64,000 bases of DNA from Macrostomum hystrix (GCA_950097015.1 CATNEN010000039.1:16772501-16836500), one strand, 5' to 3'. Shown: positions 24,001 to 35,872, counted from the first letter of the stretch. Notes: generated by a model from the letters alone, not told the origin. Program-made: numbers and translations.

Positions 24001-24358
24001 CTCGCTCTGCCTCAGTCTCAGCATCTCTGCGCTGAGCATCCCGCTGCCGCTGTTCCTCCAGTCGGGCAGCTCGCTCTGCCTCAGTCTCAGCATCTCTGCG
24101 CTGAGCATCCCGCTGCCGCTGTTCCTCCAGTCGGGCAGCTCGCTCTGCCTCAGTCTCAGCATCTCTGCGCTGAGCATCCCGCTGCCGCTGTTCCTCCAGT
24201 CGGGCAGCTCGCTCTGCCTCAGTTTGAGAGGCTCGCTTCTCAGCCATTCGCTGACGTCGTTCTTCCAAACGGACCTCGCGATCGGCCTCGGATTCAGCTT
24301 GTCGCCGTCGCTTGGCATCGCGACTTTTCTTCAAACTGCTTGCGCCGCGTCGAACCAT
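18051..24358 (-). CDS. Helitron transposase: OTU, HUH Rep and PIF1-type helicase
   Basis: Rolling-circle transposase. Nine minus-strand exons inferred here: 24358-23673, 23480-22896, 22741-22157, 22031-21262, 21174-20832, 20762-20483, 20382-19361, 19283-18887 and 18848-18051. All junctions are GT-AG, most donors are GTGAGT, and the frame is kept at all eight, giving 1821 aa without a stop. Residues 1-228: charged Arg/Glu repeats (23-aa unit). About 237-400: OTU-type cysteine protease with GDGNCFFYAVC (Cys257) and a late His. About 620-1080: Helitron-like N and Rep region, with HUH motif PHVHF (His879, His881) and the two-Tyr motif Y1020/Y1024 (KYVIKYLMK). About 1360-1821: PIF1-like helicase with Walker A GTGKT (1381-1385), DEISM, GDFRQLLPV, HKSQGQSLD and YTALSRAK. 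All key residues are present. An acceptor lies 9 nt before the ATG. Confidence 0.93.
23690..24225 (-). repeat. Coding 69-bp repeat in the Helitron N-terminus
   Basis: About eight copies of a 69-bp unit encode a 23-residue Arg/Glu/Ala repeat (AERAARLEEQRQRDAQRR plus DAETE). It is predicted to be highly charged and helical. Copies are nearly identical at the DNA level, which suggests recent expansion. Charged Arg-rich repeats upstream of the Rep region are known in animal Helitrons. Confidence 0.9.
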
Positions 24359-24367
24359 GATTGAGAA

Positions 24368-24954
24368 CTGAAAAGTGAAATGAAATGATAAGTTGAGAGA
24401 TAATGAAAGGCTTGAAAGAGAGATAGGTTGTGAAATTTGGATTTGAATTTCGATGTCTGAAGAATCAGATAAGGAGCCTTTATAAACCACACTAATTTGC
24501 AAGCTATATATCATCACAGTGGGCTGAATCGGATATTATCTTAAGACCTAGGGTAAAAATCGATAAAACGGACCTCTGACCGCTTGAAATCTTAAAAACC
24601 GATGGAATGGGGTGAGGGCTCTCCAGCCCGTGCGTGCACATTTGGGGGCAAGAGGGGGAATAATGTACATTGCCTGCGCCAGCCTAGAATAGCCGGTAAG
24701 GACTTGGCTTGGGTAGGCCAGTGCGCCCAAATTTCAATATGATAGCGTCTAAGTTATCTCAAAGGCCTTTCACGTCTCTAAACTTCTCAACTCTAAATTG
24801 ATGTGAAAAAATGCGTCCACTGACCGATTACCACACGATGATAGTCTTGAGTCTTGATGAAACTTGTATGTCACTGTTGTGCCTTGAAATCTGACAGTGC
24901 TGTGCTTTCGAATCAGTCATTATTGTCTTAAATAAATATCATTGTATATTTACA
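24368..24954. other. Region upstream of the Helitron transposase gene
   Basis: No gene is seen. On the minus strand it would hold the promoter. The transposase leader ends in CATTTCACTTTTCAG directly before the exon. Confidence 0.4.
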
Positions 24955-27500
24955 AATTCGGAGCCTATGTATCTATCAATTCTAATTTCTGAGCCTAGAT
25001 TTCAATCGATTCTGTGCCTACATACCCATCGATTCTCAGCCTAGATTTCAATCGCTTCTGGGCTTAGATATCTTTCAATTCTGAGCTTAGACATCTATAC
25101 GTGTATTCTGAGCCTTGATTTCAATTGATTCTGAGCTTAGATATGTATCGATTCTGAGCCTAGATTTCTATCGATTCTGAGCCTAGATTTCTATCGATTC
25201 TGAGCCTCGATAACTATCAATGCTAAGCCTAGATTTCTATCGATTCTGAGCCTCGATAACTATCAATGCTGAGCCTAGATATCTATAAAAATGTTGAGCC
25301 TAGATATCTATAAAAAATGTTGAGCCTAGATATCTTTCAATACTGAGCCTAGATAACTATCAATGCTGAGCCTAGATATCTATAAAATGTTGAGCCTAGA
25401 TATCTATAAAAATGTTGAGCCTAGATATCTATAAAAAATGTTGAGCCTAGATAACTATCAATGCTGAGGCTAGATAACTATCAATGCTGAGCCTAGAAAT
25501 CTATCAATGCTGAGCCTAGATAATCATAAAAAATGTTGAGCCTAGATAACTATCAATGCTGAGCCTAGATATCTATCAATGCTGAGCCTAGATATCTATC
25601 AATGCTGAGCCTAGATATCTATCAATGCTGAGCCTAGATATATATCAATGCTGAGCCTAGATATCTATAAAATGTTGAGCCTAGATATCTATAAAAATGT
25701 TGAGCCTAGATATCTATCTTCTATCTATGCTGAGCCTAGATAACTATCAATGCTGAGCCTAGATATCTATCAATGCTGAGCCTAGATATCTATCAATGCT
25801 GAGCCTAGATATCTATCAATGCTGAGCCTAGATATATATCAATGCTGAGCCTAGATATCTTTCAATGCTGAGCCTAGATATCCATAAAAATGCTGAGCCT
25901 AGATATCTGTCAATGCTGAGCCTAGATAACTATAAAAATGTTATGCCTAGATATCTATCAATTTTGAGCCTAGATATCCATAAAAATGTTGAGCCTAGAT
26001 ATCTATCTTCTATCTATGCTGAGCCTAGATAACTATCAATGCTGAGCCTAGATATCTATCAATGCTGAGCCTAGATATCTATCAATGCTGAGCCTAGATA
26101 TCTATCAATGCTGAGCCTAGATATCTATCAATGCTGAGCCTAGATATCTATCAATGCTGAGCCTAGATAACTATCAATGCTGAGCCTAGTAATCTAGAAA
26201 ATGTTGAGCCTAGATAACTATCACGCTGAACCTTGATATGTATAAAATGTTGAGCCTAGATAACTATCAATGCTGAGCCTAGATATCTATCAATGCTGAG
26301 CCTAGATATCTATCAATGCTGAGCCTAGATATCTATCAATGCTGAGCCTAGATATCTATCAATGCTGAGCCTAGATATCTATCAATGCTGAGCCTAGATA
26401 TCTATCAATGCTGAGCCTAGATATATATCAATGCTGAGCCTAGATATCTATCAATGCTGAGCCTTTAGATATCTATCAATGCTGAGCCTAGATATCTTTC
26501 AATGCTGAGCCTAGATATCCATAAAAATGTTGAGCCTAGATATCTATCTTCTATCTATGCTGAGCCTAGATAACTATCAATGCTGAGCCTAGATATCTAT
26601 CAATGCTGAGCCTAGATATCTATCAATGCTGAGCCTAGATATCTATCAATGCTGAGCCTAGATATCTATCAATGCTGAGCCTAGATATCTATCAATGCTG
26701 AGCCTTTAGATATCTATCAATGCTGAGCCTAGATATCTTTCAATGCTGAGCCTAGATATCCATAAAAATGTTGAGCCTAGAAATCTATCTTCTATCTATG
26801 CTGAGCCTAGATAACTATCAATGCTGAGCCTAGATATCTATCAATGCTGAGCCTAGTTTTCTATCAATTCTGGGCCTAGATAACTATCAATTCTGGGCCT
26901 AGATAACTATCAATTCTGGGCCTAGATAACTATCAATGCTGAGCCTAGATAACTTCAATGCTGAGCCTAGTAATCTAGAAAATGTTGAGCCTAGATAACT
27001 ATCACGCTGAACCTTGATATGTATAAAATGTTGAGCCTAGATAACTATCAATGCTGAGCCTAGTTTTCTTTCGATTCTGACCCGTGAAATCTATCAATTC
27101 TGAGCTTGGATATCTATCCAATCTGAGCCTTGATTTCTATCGATTCTGAGCCTAGGAATCCATCAATTCTGAGCCTCGATAACTATCAATTCTGGGCCTA
27201 GATTTCTATCAATGCTGAGCCTAGTTAACTATCAATGCTGAGCCTAGTTAACTATCAATGCTGTGCCTAGATAACTATCAATGCTGAGCCAAGATAAATA
27301 TCAATGCTGAGCCTAGTTTTCTATCGATTCTGACCATTGGAATCTATCAATTCTGAGCTTGGATATCTATCAATGCTGTGCCTAGATCTCTATGAAAATG
27401 TTGAGCCTAGAAATCTATAAGAATGTTGAGCCTAGATATGGATCGATTCTGAGCCTAGGAATCTATTAATATTAATTCTAAGCCTAGATATCTATCAATG
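24955..27500 (+). repeat. Minisatellite, 23-bp unit, 2.5 kb
   Basis: About 110 copies of a 23-bp unit GAGCCTAGATATCTATCAAT plus GCT. Variants TATAAAAATGTT, TAACTATCAA and TTTAGATATC recur in blocks, showing higher-order duplication in the middle. It lies within the proposed Helitron limits, upstream of the transposase. Confidence 0.95.
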
Positions 27501-27507
27501 CTTTTGC

Positions 27508-27545
27508 AAGTAAGTAAGCAAGTAAGCAAGTAAGTAAGCAAGTAT
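27508..27545 (+). repeat. AAGT/AAGC microsatellite
   Basis: A run of AAGTAAGTAAGC-type tetranucleotides follows the 23-bp array. Confidence 0.8.
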
Positions 27546-28051
27546 AATCAACAAATGTTACTTGCTGCCAAGAAAGGCCGATCACTTGAATCAATTCAGT
27601 TCTCAGCTGTTGACTTTGGAGTATGCTGTGATGTGAATGAATCTGCTATAATTGAAATCTGCTATATCTGCTAAATGAGTTTGAATAAATTAATTATCTG
27701 GCCAGTGGGGTTGACACAGCCATGCACATTTGGGTGAGAAATTTCTTATCAGTACGCTCGCCTAACAAAACTGGCTCTGATGCAATCATTAAATTTGGCA
27801 CTGGAGGCCTCACTGTGCACAAGCTGAAAACAAGAATGCATTAGAAAAGCCTATTTAAAACTGTTTTTCGAATATTTAATCCCCCTGGCAATGGAATTAA
27901 GCTTAATAAAAATACGTGTACCGATTCCGGCCCATTTGTGATCTTTTGGCGAAGGAATTGTGAAAATCGGTTAAGCCGTTCGGGAGCTAGTCGATTGCAA
28001 ACAAGCAAGCAAGCAAGCAAGCAAGCAAGATTTTCATTTTTAGTATATTAG

Positions 28052-30823
28052 ACTAGCTGCCTTCGCTACCCTCTGGGTAGCCTCCCTGTGAGTTCTTATC
28101 AGTACGCGCGTGCGTTATCGAAACTGGCTCTGAGGCAATCATTAAAATTGGCACTGGAGGCCTCACTGTGCACAAGCTGAAAACAAGAATGCATTAGAAA
28201 AGCCTATTTAAAACTGTTTTTCGAATATTTAATCCCCTTGGCAATGGAAATAAGCTTAATAAAAATACGTGTACCGATTCCAGCCCAATTGCGATCTTTT
28301 AGTGAAGGAATTTTGAAAATCGGTTGAGCCGTTCGGGAGCTAGTCGATTGCAAACATACAAGCAAGATTTTCATTTTTAGTATATAAGATATAACAAGCA
28401 AGATTTTCATTTTTAGTATATTAGACTAGCTGCCTTCGCTACCCTCTGGGTAGCCTCCCTGTGAGTTCTTATCAGTTCGTTATCAAAACTGGCTCTGATG
28501 CAATCATTAAAATTGGCACTGGAGCCTCACTGTGCACAAGCTGAAAACAAGAATGCATTAGAAAAGCCTATTTAAAACTGTTTTTCGAATATTTAATCCC
28601 CTTGGCAATGAAATTAAGCTTAATAAAATTACGTGTACCGATTCCGGCCCAATTGTGATCTTTTGGCGAAGGAATTGCGAAAATCGGTTGAGCCGTTCGG
28701 GAGCTAGTCGATTGCAAACATACAAGCAAGCAAGCAAGATTTTCATTTTTAGTATATTAGAAGACTAGCTGCCTTCGCTACCCTCTGGGTAGCCTCCATT
28801 GAGTTCTTATCAGTGCGTTATCAAAACTGGCTCTGATGCAATCATTAAAGTTGGCACTGGAGCCTCACTGTGCACAAGCTGAAAACAAGAATGCATTAGA
28901 AAAGCCTATTTAAAACTGTTTTTCGAATATTTAATCCCCTTGCCAATGGAATTAAGCTTAATAAAATTACGTGTACCGATTCCGGCCCATTTGTGATCTT
29001 TTGGCGAAGGAATTTTGAAAATCGGTTGAGCCGTTCGGGAGCTAGTCGATTGCAAACAAGCAAGCAAGATTTTCATTTTTAGTATATTAGATATTATACT
29101 AGCTGCCTTCGCTACCCTCTGGGTAGCCTCCCTGTGAGTTCTTATCAGTACGCGCGTGCGTTATCAAAACTGGCTCTGATGCAATCATTAAAATTGGCAC
29201 TGGAGGCCTCACTGTGCACAAGCTGAAAATAAGAATGCATTAGAAAAGCCTATTTAAAGCAGTTTTTCGAATATTTAATCCCCTTGGCAATGGAATTAAG
29301 CTTAATAAAAATACGTGTACCGATTCCGGCCTATTTGTGATCTTTTGGTGAAGGAATTGTGAAAATCGGTTGAGCCGTTCGGGAGCTAGTCGATTGCAAA
29401 CATACAAACATACAAGATTTTCATTTTTAGTATATAAGACTAGCTGCCTTCGCTACCCTCTGGGTAGCCTCCCTGTGAGTTCTTATCAGTTCGTTATCAA
29501 AACTGGCTCTGATGCAATCATAAAAATTGGCACTGGAGCCTCACTGTGCACAAGCTGAAAACAAGAATGCATTAGAAAAGCCTATTTAAAACTGTTTTTC
29601 GAATATTTAATCCCCTTGCCAATGGAATTAAGCTTAATAAAATTACGTGTACCGATTCCGGCCCATTTGTGATCTTTTGGCGAAGGAATTTTGAAAATCG
29701 GTTGAGCCGTTCGGGAGCTAGTCGATTGCAAACAAACATACAAGCAAGATTTTCATTTTTAGTATATACAAGCAAGATTTCATTTTTAGTATATAAGAAG
29801 ACTAGCTGCCTTCGCTACCCTCTGGGTAGCCTCACTGGAGTTCTTATCAGTTCGTTATCAAAACTGGCTCTGATGCAATCATAAAAATTGGCACTGGAGC
29901 CTCACTGTGCACAAGCTGAAAACAAGAATGCATTAGAAAAGCCTATTTAAAACTGTTTTTCGAATATTTAATCCCCTTGGCAATGAAATTAAGCTTAATA
30001 AAAATACGTGTACCGATTCCGGCCCATTTGTGATCTTTTGGCGAAGGAATTGCGAAAATCGGTTGAGCCGTTTGGGAGCTAGTCGATTGCAAACATACAA
30101 ACATACAAACATACAAACAAGATTTTCATTTTTAGTATAATAGATAGACTAGCTGCCCTTCGCTACCCTCTGGGTAGCCTCACTGGAGTTGTTATCAGTG
30201 CGTTATCAAAACTGGCTCTGATGCAATCATTAAAATTGGCACTGGAGCCTCACTGTGCACAAGCTGAAAACAAGAATGCATTAGAAAAGCCTATTTAAAA
30301 CTGTTTTTCGAATATTTAATCCCCTTGGCAATGGAATTAAGCTTAATAAAAATACGTGTACCGATTCGGGACCAATTGTGATCTTTTAGCGAAGGAATTG
30401 CGAAAATCGGTTGAGCCGTTCGGGAGCTAGTCGATTGCAAACATACAAACAAGCAAGATTTTCATTTTTAGTATATAAGACTAGCTGCCTTCGCTACCCT
30501 CTGGGTAGCCTCACTGGAGTTCTTATCAGTGCGTTATCAAAATTGGCTCCGATGCAATCATTAAAATTGGCACTGGAGCCTCACTGCGCACAAGCTGAAA
30601 ACAAGAATGCATTAGAAAAGCCTATTTAAAACTGTTTTTCGAATATTTAATCCCCTTGGCAATGGAATTAAGCTTAATAAAAATACGTGTACCGATTCGG
30701 GCCCATTTGTGATCTTTTGGCGAAGGAATTGCGAAAATCGGTTGAGCCGTTCGGGAGCTAGTCGATTGCAAACATACATACAAACATACAAACATACAAG
30801 ATTTTCATTTTTAGTATATTAGA
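28052..30823 (-). mobile_element. Array B: eight head-to-tail non-autonomous Helitrons
   Basis: Units start at 28052, 28425, 28764, 29098, 29439, 29801, 30148 and 30480 and end at 30823, where the minus strand starts TCTAATATACTAAAAATG. They have the same structure as array A: 5' TC, microsatellite, AAAATCGGTTGAGCCGTTC block, and terminal hairpin plus CTAG. Unit pair 29098/29439 matches array A pair 16024/16365 nearly base for base, including junctions, and 28425 matches 15677, so the arrays share ancestry. Some junctions repeat the 5' terminal 30 bp. Confidence 0.85.
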
Positions 30824-31456
30824 TGTTACTCCAACTTGCCCACATTAAATCCCTCTAGGGGGTTACAAGCAGACAAACAAAGTTAGCAGACTATATATTT
30901 GCTCCTAAGTAGGCTACCTATGCCTCCTATAGGACAGTTTGTCCACTTTGAGCAGATAAACAATGCCTACATTTGTTGGAGTTTCTCCCCTTTTTGCAGA
31001 GAAATAATGTTCCCCTTTAGCACAGAAACCATATAATAATAATATCTGCAGGAAAGCTGCGGGCAATGGCACATCATTTGGTGACACTAGACCCACTGCC
31101 AGCGAGGAGGCATTTCGCTGACTTCTGAGCACACATGCACACAGATACTGTACGCAGGCACACACTCACCAGTTTCTTATCGTCAGGCAGTTTACACTCT
31201 TACTGTGCCTGTAAGTGCGTAAATTGCACGTCAAGCCCCAAAGCCTTCTCTCCGCAGCTGCAACTCAAATAAATTTGGCCTCGCCGCGGAATCGAGCTCA
31301 TAGGGACCTTGGTGCGAGACGCAAACGTGTTAGCCGCCACTCATACTTTTTACTGTTGGTTTAGTTCATGGACTGGAAATGCCAACGACTTGAGTACTTA
31401 ACTTGAAATAAAGCATATAATAATTAATGAGTTATCTCTTCGTTAATTACTTTCAG
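30824..31456. other. Upstream region of the DNAJB6-like gene
   Basis: No coding region is recognised. 31441-31456 ends in a good acceptor (TTAATTACTTTCAG) 12 nt before the gene's ATG. No matching 5' UTR exon was identified. Confidence 0.4.
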
Positions 31457-31468
31457 TCTCCAGTCACC

Positions 31469-33495
31469 ATGTCAACAGAGGACAATTACTACGCGATCCT
31501 GGAGCTGGATCCCAACGCGCAAGACGCGGAGGTGCGCAAGGCCTACAGGCGAATGGCGTTACGTTGGCATCCGGATAAGAATCAGGCCAATCCGCAGGAG
31601 GCCGAGCGAAAGTTTAAACTCATCAGCGAGGCCTATGAGGTTCGTTCTGATGGAGTTACATAAATGATCGTCGCTAGTATAAATTGCATCAAGAAAATAG
31701 TCAGAATGCTAAGTCTGAGCCCGCATTTACACCATTAATTGCTGATTAAATGTCTTTTAAAGTGTCTTTTTTGTTAGGACACTAGTTGTTCTAATGGAAT
31801 CAGGAATCGAACCCACGACCTTTCGAACTTAAGTCGAAAGCCCGATGCTCTAACCACTAGGCCAGAACCCCTGGTAACACTCGTATATTTTGATGCCCGA
31901 AATTGTGCAGATAATTAGTCCGGTCACGTGATTATAATGCGCGCGATGGACTTGGGGACTCACCCGGCCGGTGTCATTGGTTGCGCAAGCAGGTGGATCG
32001 CTATTGGCTCACAGTTGCTGTCACGTCTTGGCCCTCGAAACTATTTGCGCAAATAACTCGGGCAGCTTGATGTGACAGAAATTATGAAAGAAGCTGAGCG
32101 CCCCAAAAACGATATTTTTTAAATTTTTGTATCGCCATGACACAGTTAAAAACCGGCGCACTGCCAGTTCAAATCATTATATTATAGTTATTTTGTAAAA
32201 CGTCGCTTACTGTAAGTAGTGAGTAAGAAAATGTTCCTTAAATAATATTGAATTCATAGATCCTAAGAAAAATGTCGATTGATTTTTTGCGACGCAGGTG
32301 CTTTCTGACCCCGAGAAACGGCGAATCTACGATTTCTACGGCAAGGAGGGCCTAGCCGAGGCTGCAGCGGCTGGCGATGAAGACTTTCAACAGCATCAGC
32401 GCCGGCAGCAGCAGCAGCAGCAGCGTCAGCGGCATCAGCAGTCCAGTCGGGAGCGCGACTGGCGTCATGAGCATCAGCATTATCACTTTCGCGATCCGCG
32501 TGACGTATTCCGCGACTTCTTCGGTCCAGATGATCCGTTCACAAGGATTCTGAATCCGGACCCACTAAGGGTTAGTGGTGTTTAATTCAGCGATATAAAT
32601 TTCACTGCTTTGTGACAAATTGCTCGACGTTCAATCAAGCGCTTCTTAGCTTAAAGAGGCCCATAAATTGGACCGCCTAAAGCGCAACTGTGAAGCCTCA
32701 ATCAACCTCCACAAGTCAGGTTTTAGTCTGAGTAAGCCTTCGGCGCCTCCAGAAAGGGGTCATTTTTAGCTTGTCAGTGCCCTCCAGAGAGTAAGGCCCG
32801 TGGGTAGAGCTCTTCGACGCCCCTAGAAAGGGCCGTTTTAGACTATGAATTTAAGCCTTCGACACTGCTAAAAAGGCCGTTTAGAATTTTAATCTACACC
32901 TTTTGGGTCCCTATAATGTGCGGTTTTCGACTAGTAATTTATGCCTTCGACGCCCCCAGAAAGAGCCGTTTAAGTTTTAACATTTCAGTAGATCCATAAA
33001 AGGGCCGTTTTAAGCCCGTCAGCAGCGCCGCTGACGTCCCTAGAAAGGGCCGTTTTAAACACGTTTTTAAGCCTCCGAAATCTCTGCCACGCGCAGGCAT
33101 TCGAAGAGTCGATGCGCAACATTGGCGAGCGGCACCGAGCCAACAACAACATCAATCCGGGCAGCTTCGCAAACTTCGGCGCCGGCCTATTCGACTTCGG
33201 CTTCGGCCCCGGCTTCTCGTCTTCCAACAACACCGCGGGCAGCAGTCGGTCCCAGATTTCCAGCAGCGCTTCAGGCGGCGCCAGAAGCAGATTAACCGCG
33301 CTGCACCCGACCAGGGTTACCTCGACCTTTACCAACTTGGTCAATGGTCGTCGGGTCGTTGTGCACAAAGTTGTCGAGAACGGGATTGAAACTATCACGA
33401 AGTCTGTCGACGGTCAGGTGACGGAGAAGACAGTCAACGGACGGTCAGTCAGCGGCCTCGGCGGCGATAGCAAGCCCACAATTCAGGCTAAATGA
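31469..33495 (+). CDS. DNAJB6-like J-domain co-chaperone
   Basis: Class B Hsp40 that stimulates Hsp70 ATPase activity; vertebrate DNAJB6 suppresses aggregation of poly-Gln proteins. Exons inferred here: 31469-31639, 32298-32570 and 33097-33495, all in phase 0, giving 280 aa. The J domain occupies residues 1-70, with the HPD motif at 34-36 and the DNAJB6-type sequence [21 protein letters not shown] across the first splice junction (57/58). A His/Gln-rich segment follows, then [18 protein letters not shown], which matches the G/F region of the family. A Ser-rich segment comes next, then the C-terminal beta region ([22 protein letters not shown]). ATG choice: CACCATG, 12 nt after an acceptor. 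Intron 1 holds a tRNA-like SINE fragment and intron 2 a degenerate repeat. Confidence 0.92.
31780..31872 (-). repeat. tRNA-derived SINE head or tRNA pseudogene, in DNAJB6-like intron 1
   Basis: The minus strand has an A box (TGGCCTAGTGG) and a perfect B box (GGTTCGATTCC) at tRNA-like spacing. The central hairpin TTCGA-CTTAAGT-TCGAA has a 7-base loop with TAA in the anticodon position. The acceptor and T stems do not pair fully and the variable arm is short for tRNA-Leu, so a functional tRNA is unlikely. Confidence 0.6.
32740..33065 (+). repeat. Degenerate tandem repeat in DNAJB6-like intron 2
   Basis: Six or so diverged copies of a 55-75 bp unit containing GCCTTCGACGCCCCTAGAAA and GGGCCGTTTTA. 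It is much more diverged than the other arrays in this window. Confidence 0.7.
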
Positions 33496-33689
33496 TCGAA
33501 GACACAGTCAGGGAAGTGCGATTCCGGTTTTTTTGTGAAATTCCACACATTTATTGTCCTAACAGTCCTGTCTTAACCTACTTAACCCTGAATGTGTCCT
33601 TCTTTTCTAGGATCTAACATTAAGTAAATATTTACATATCTTCACTAGATCCTAAATTTGAATTTCTATGATTTTCAAATGTATTCTAG

Positions 33690-34170
33690 GATCTGGGATT
33701 TTTGAGTACAGTCCATCCAAAAACTGTGGATCTTAGATAGTTTAGGTAAAGTCCATTAATAAACTGGATCTGGGAGTGTTGAGTACAGTCCATTAATAAA
33801 CTGGATCTGGGAGTGTTGAGTACAGTCCATTCATAAACTGTGGATCTGGGAGTGTTGAGTACAGTCCATTCATAAACTGGATCTGGGAGTGTTGAGTACA
33901 GTCCATTCATAAACTGGATCTGGGAGTGTTGAGTACAGTCCATTCATAAACTGTTGATCTGGGAGTGTTGAGTACAGTCCATTCATAAACTGGATCTGGG
34001 AGTGTTGAGTACAGTCTATTCATAAACTGTGGATCTGGGAGTGTTGAGTACATTCCATTAATAAACTGGATCTGGGAGTGTTGAGTACATTCCATTCATA
34101 AACTGTGGATCTGGGAATATCGAGTACATTCCATTCATAAACTGTTGATCTGGGAGTGTTGAGTACAGTC
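33690..34170 (+). repeat. Minisatellite, 37-39-bp unit, 3' of the DNAJB6-like gene
   Basis: About 12 copies of a unit containing GTCCATTCATAAACTG, then GATCTGGGAGTGTTGAGTAC. Copies differ by an optional TG or TT after AAACTG. Confidence 0.95.
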
Positions 34171-34679
34171 CACCCATTTTTCATCCATCCCTGTCCGTTA
34201 CCTTTCAAATCCCAATTGGCATCCAAGAGTTATCCTAACATTTTGCTAGCACCATTTTTTATACAGATCTATCTATCCCAAGAGGTGAGATCGCTTTCAC
34301 ATACATAATCAAGACTGATTATCGAATTTAGCTTGTTGTAGACAGAAAACTGTCTTCCGCTGAAGACAAAAGCCAAGACTCTAAAATATGCCTAATAAAC
34401 GGGACAAGTTGACTATTTTCTTAGATTTTCATCCATTATTTTATCCGCAGTAAAACGTACGGTACGTAAAAATTGTAAAGTTTCCTCTTTTGAATTCCGG
34501 ATTATTGGTACCTAGTATCCAGGATATTGCTAATGATTGACATTTACTTCTATTCCGTTCCAATTTAGTGTGATTTGTCAAATAAACTGTCGTCACAAAA
34601 TACGCCATTCACTTTCGTATTTAAGATTCGTTTTATAAAATTAAAATAAGTAATTCTTACTCTCAGACAAACTTTTTTA
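34171..34679. other. Spacer without recognised features
   Basis: AT-rich, no coding region seen. Confidence 0.5.
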
Positions 34680-35872
34680 ATAAAATGAAGAAACAGTTTA
34701 GAGACTAGCAAGATAAACTGAAGAAAAGTTTAGAGAATAGAAGATAAACTGATGAACAGTTAAGAGAATAGAAGATAAACTGAAGAACAGTTTAGAGAGT
34801 AGAAGATAAACTGAAGAACAGTTAAGAGAGTAGTATATAAACTGAAGAAAAGTTTAGAGAATAGAAGATAAACTGATGAACAGTTAAGAGAATAGAAGAT
34901 AAACTGAAGAACAGTTTAGAGAATAGAAGATAAACTGAAGAACAGTTAAGAGAGTAGTAAATAAACTGAAGAACAGTTTAGAGAATAGAAGATAAACTGA
35001 AGAACAGTTTAGAGAATAGAAGATAAACTGAAGAACAGTTAAGAGAATAGAAGATAAACTGAAGAACAGTTAAGAGAGTAGTAAATAAACTGAAGAACAG
35101 TTTAGAGAATAGAAGATAAACTGAAGAACAGTTTAGAGAATAGAAGATAAACTGAAGAGCAGTTTAGAGAATAGAAGATAAACTGAAGAACAGTTTAGAG
35201 AATAGAAGATAAACTGAAGAACAGTTAAGAGAATAGAAGATAAACTGAAGAACAGTTTAGAGAATAGAAGATAAACTGATGAACAGTTAAGAGAGTAGTA
35301 AATAAACTGAAGAACAGTTTAGAGAATAGAAGATAAACTGAAGAACAGTTTAGAGAATAGAAGATAAACTGAAGAACAGTTAAGAGAATAGAAGATAAAC
35401 TGAAGAAAAGTTTAGAGAGTAGAAGATAAACTGAAGAACAGTTAAGAGAATAGAAGATAAACTGATGAACAGTTAAGAGAGTAGTATATAAACTGAAGAA
35501 AAGTTTAGAGAATAGAAGATAAACTGAAGAAAAGTTTAGAGAGTAGAAGATAAACTGAAGAACAGTTAAGAGAATAGAAGATAAACTGATGAACAGTTAA
35601 GAGAATAGAAGATAAACTGATGAACAGTTAAGAGAGTAGTATATAAACTGAAGAAAAGTTTAGAGAATAGAAGATAAACTGAAGAACAGTTAAGAGAGTA
35701 GTATATAAACTGAAGAACAGTTTAGAGAATAGAAGATAAACTGATGAACAGTTAAGAGAGTAGAAGATAAACTGAAGAACAGTTAAGAGAGTAGAAGATA
35801 AACTGAAGAACAGTTTAGAGAATAGAAGATAAACTGATGAACAGTTAAGAGAGTAGTAAATAAACTGAAGAG
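34680..35872 (+). repeat. Minisatellite, 31-bp unit
   Basis: About 38 copies of a 31-bp purine-rich unit, GATAAACTGAAGAACAGTTT plus AGAGAATAGAA. Variants GATGAACAG, GTTAAGAG and GTAGTAAATAAACTG alternate in a patterned way. Each unit contains an AAACTG...CAGTTT dyad that could form a small hairpin. Confidence 0.95.

Larger units (their letters stand above)
16693..28051 (-). mobile_element. Candidate autonomous Helitron
   Basis: Proposed limits. The 3' end is at 16694-16697, where the minus strand ends in a hairpin (CTCCCC-AAA-GGGGGG), an 11-nt spacer and CTAG followed by T. The 5' end is at 28051, where the minus strand begins TCTAATATACTAAAAATG. Between them lies one intact transposase gene (24358-18051) in the matching orientation, a direct repeat, a tRNA-like structure and a 2.5-kb minisatellite. 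The 5' 300 bp (27750-28051) equal the 5' part of the short units in the flanking arrays, which would make those deletion derivatives. The 3' hairpins of the short units differ in sequence from this one. The transposase is certain; the boundaries are inferred. Confidence 0.6.

Noticed and set aside
23650-24318. Leu/Arg/Ser repeat frame next to the Helitron N-terminus
   Set aside because: Same-strand out-of-frame reading of the 69-bp coding repeat; the other frame splices into the OTU exon.
14951-30823. Possible CRISPR-like or satellite array
   Set aside because: The regularly spaced repeats are 330-390 bp units with transposon ends, not short repeats with unique spacers, and the genome is eukaryotic.
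31780-31872. Functional tRNA-Leu(TAA) gene
   Set aside because: A and B boxes and an anticodon-like hairpin exist, but the T and acceptor stems do not pair and the long variable arm of tRNA-Leu is missing.
32985-33398. 137-codon minus-strand frame across a DNAJB6-like exon
   Set aside because: Antisense shadow of the third exon, which carries the conserved C-terminal region on the plus strand.
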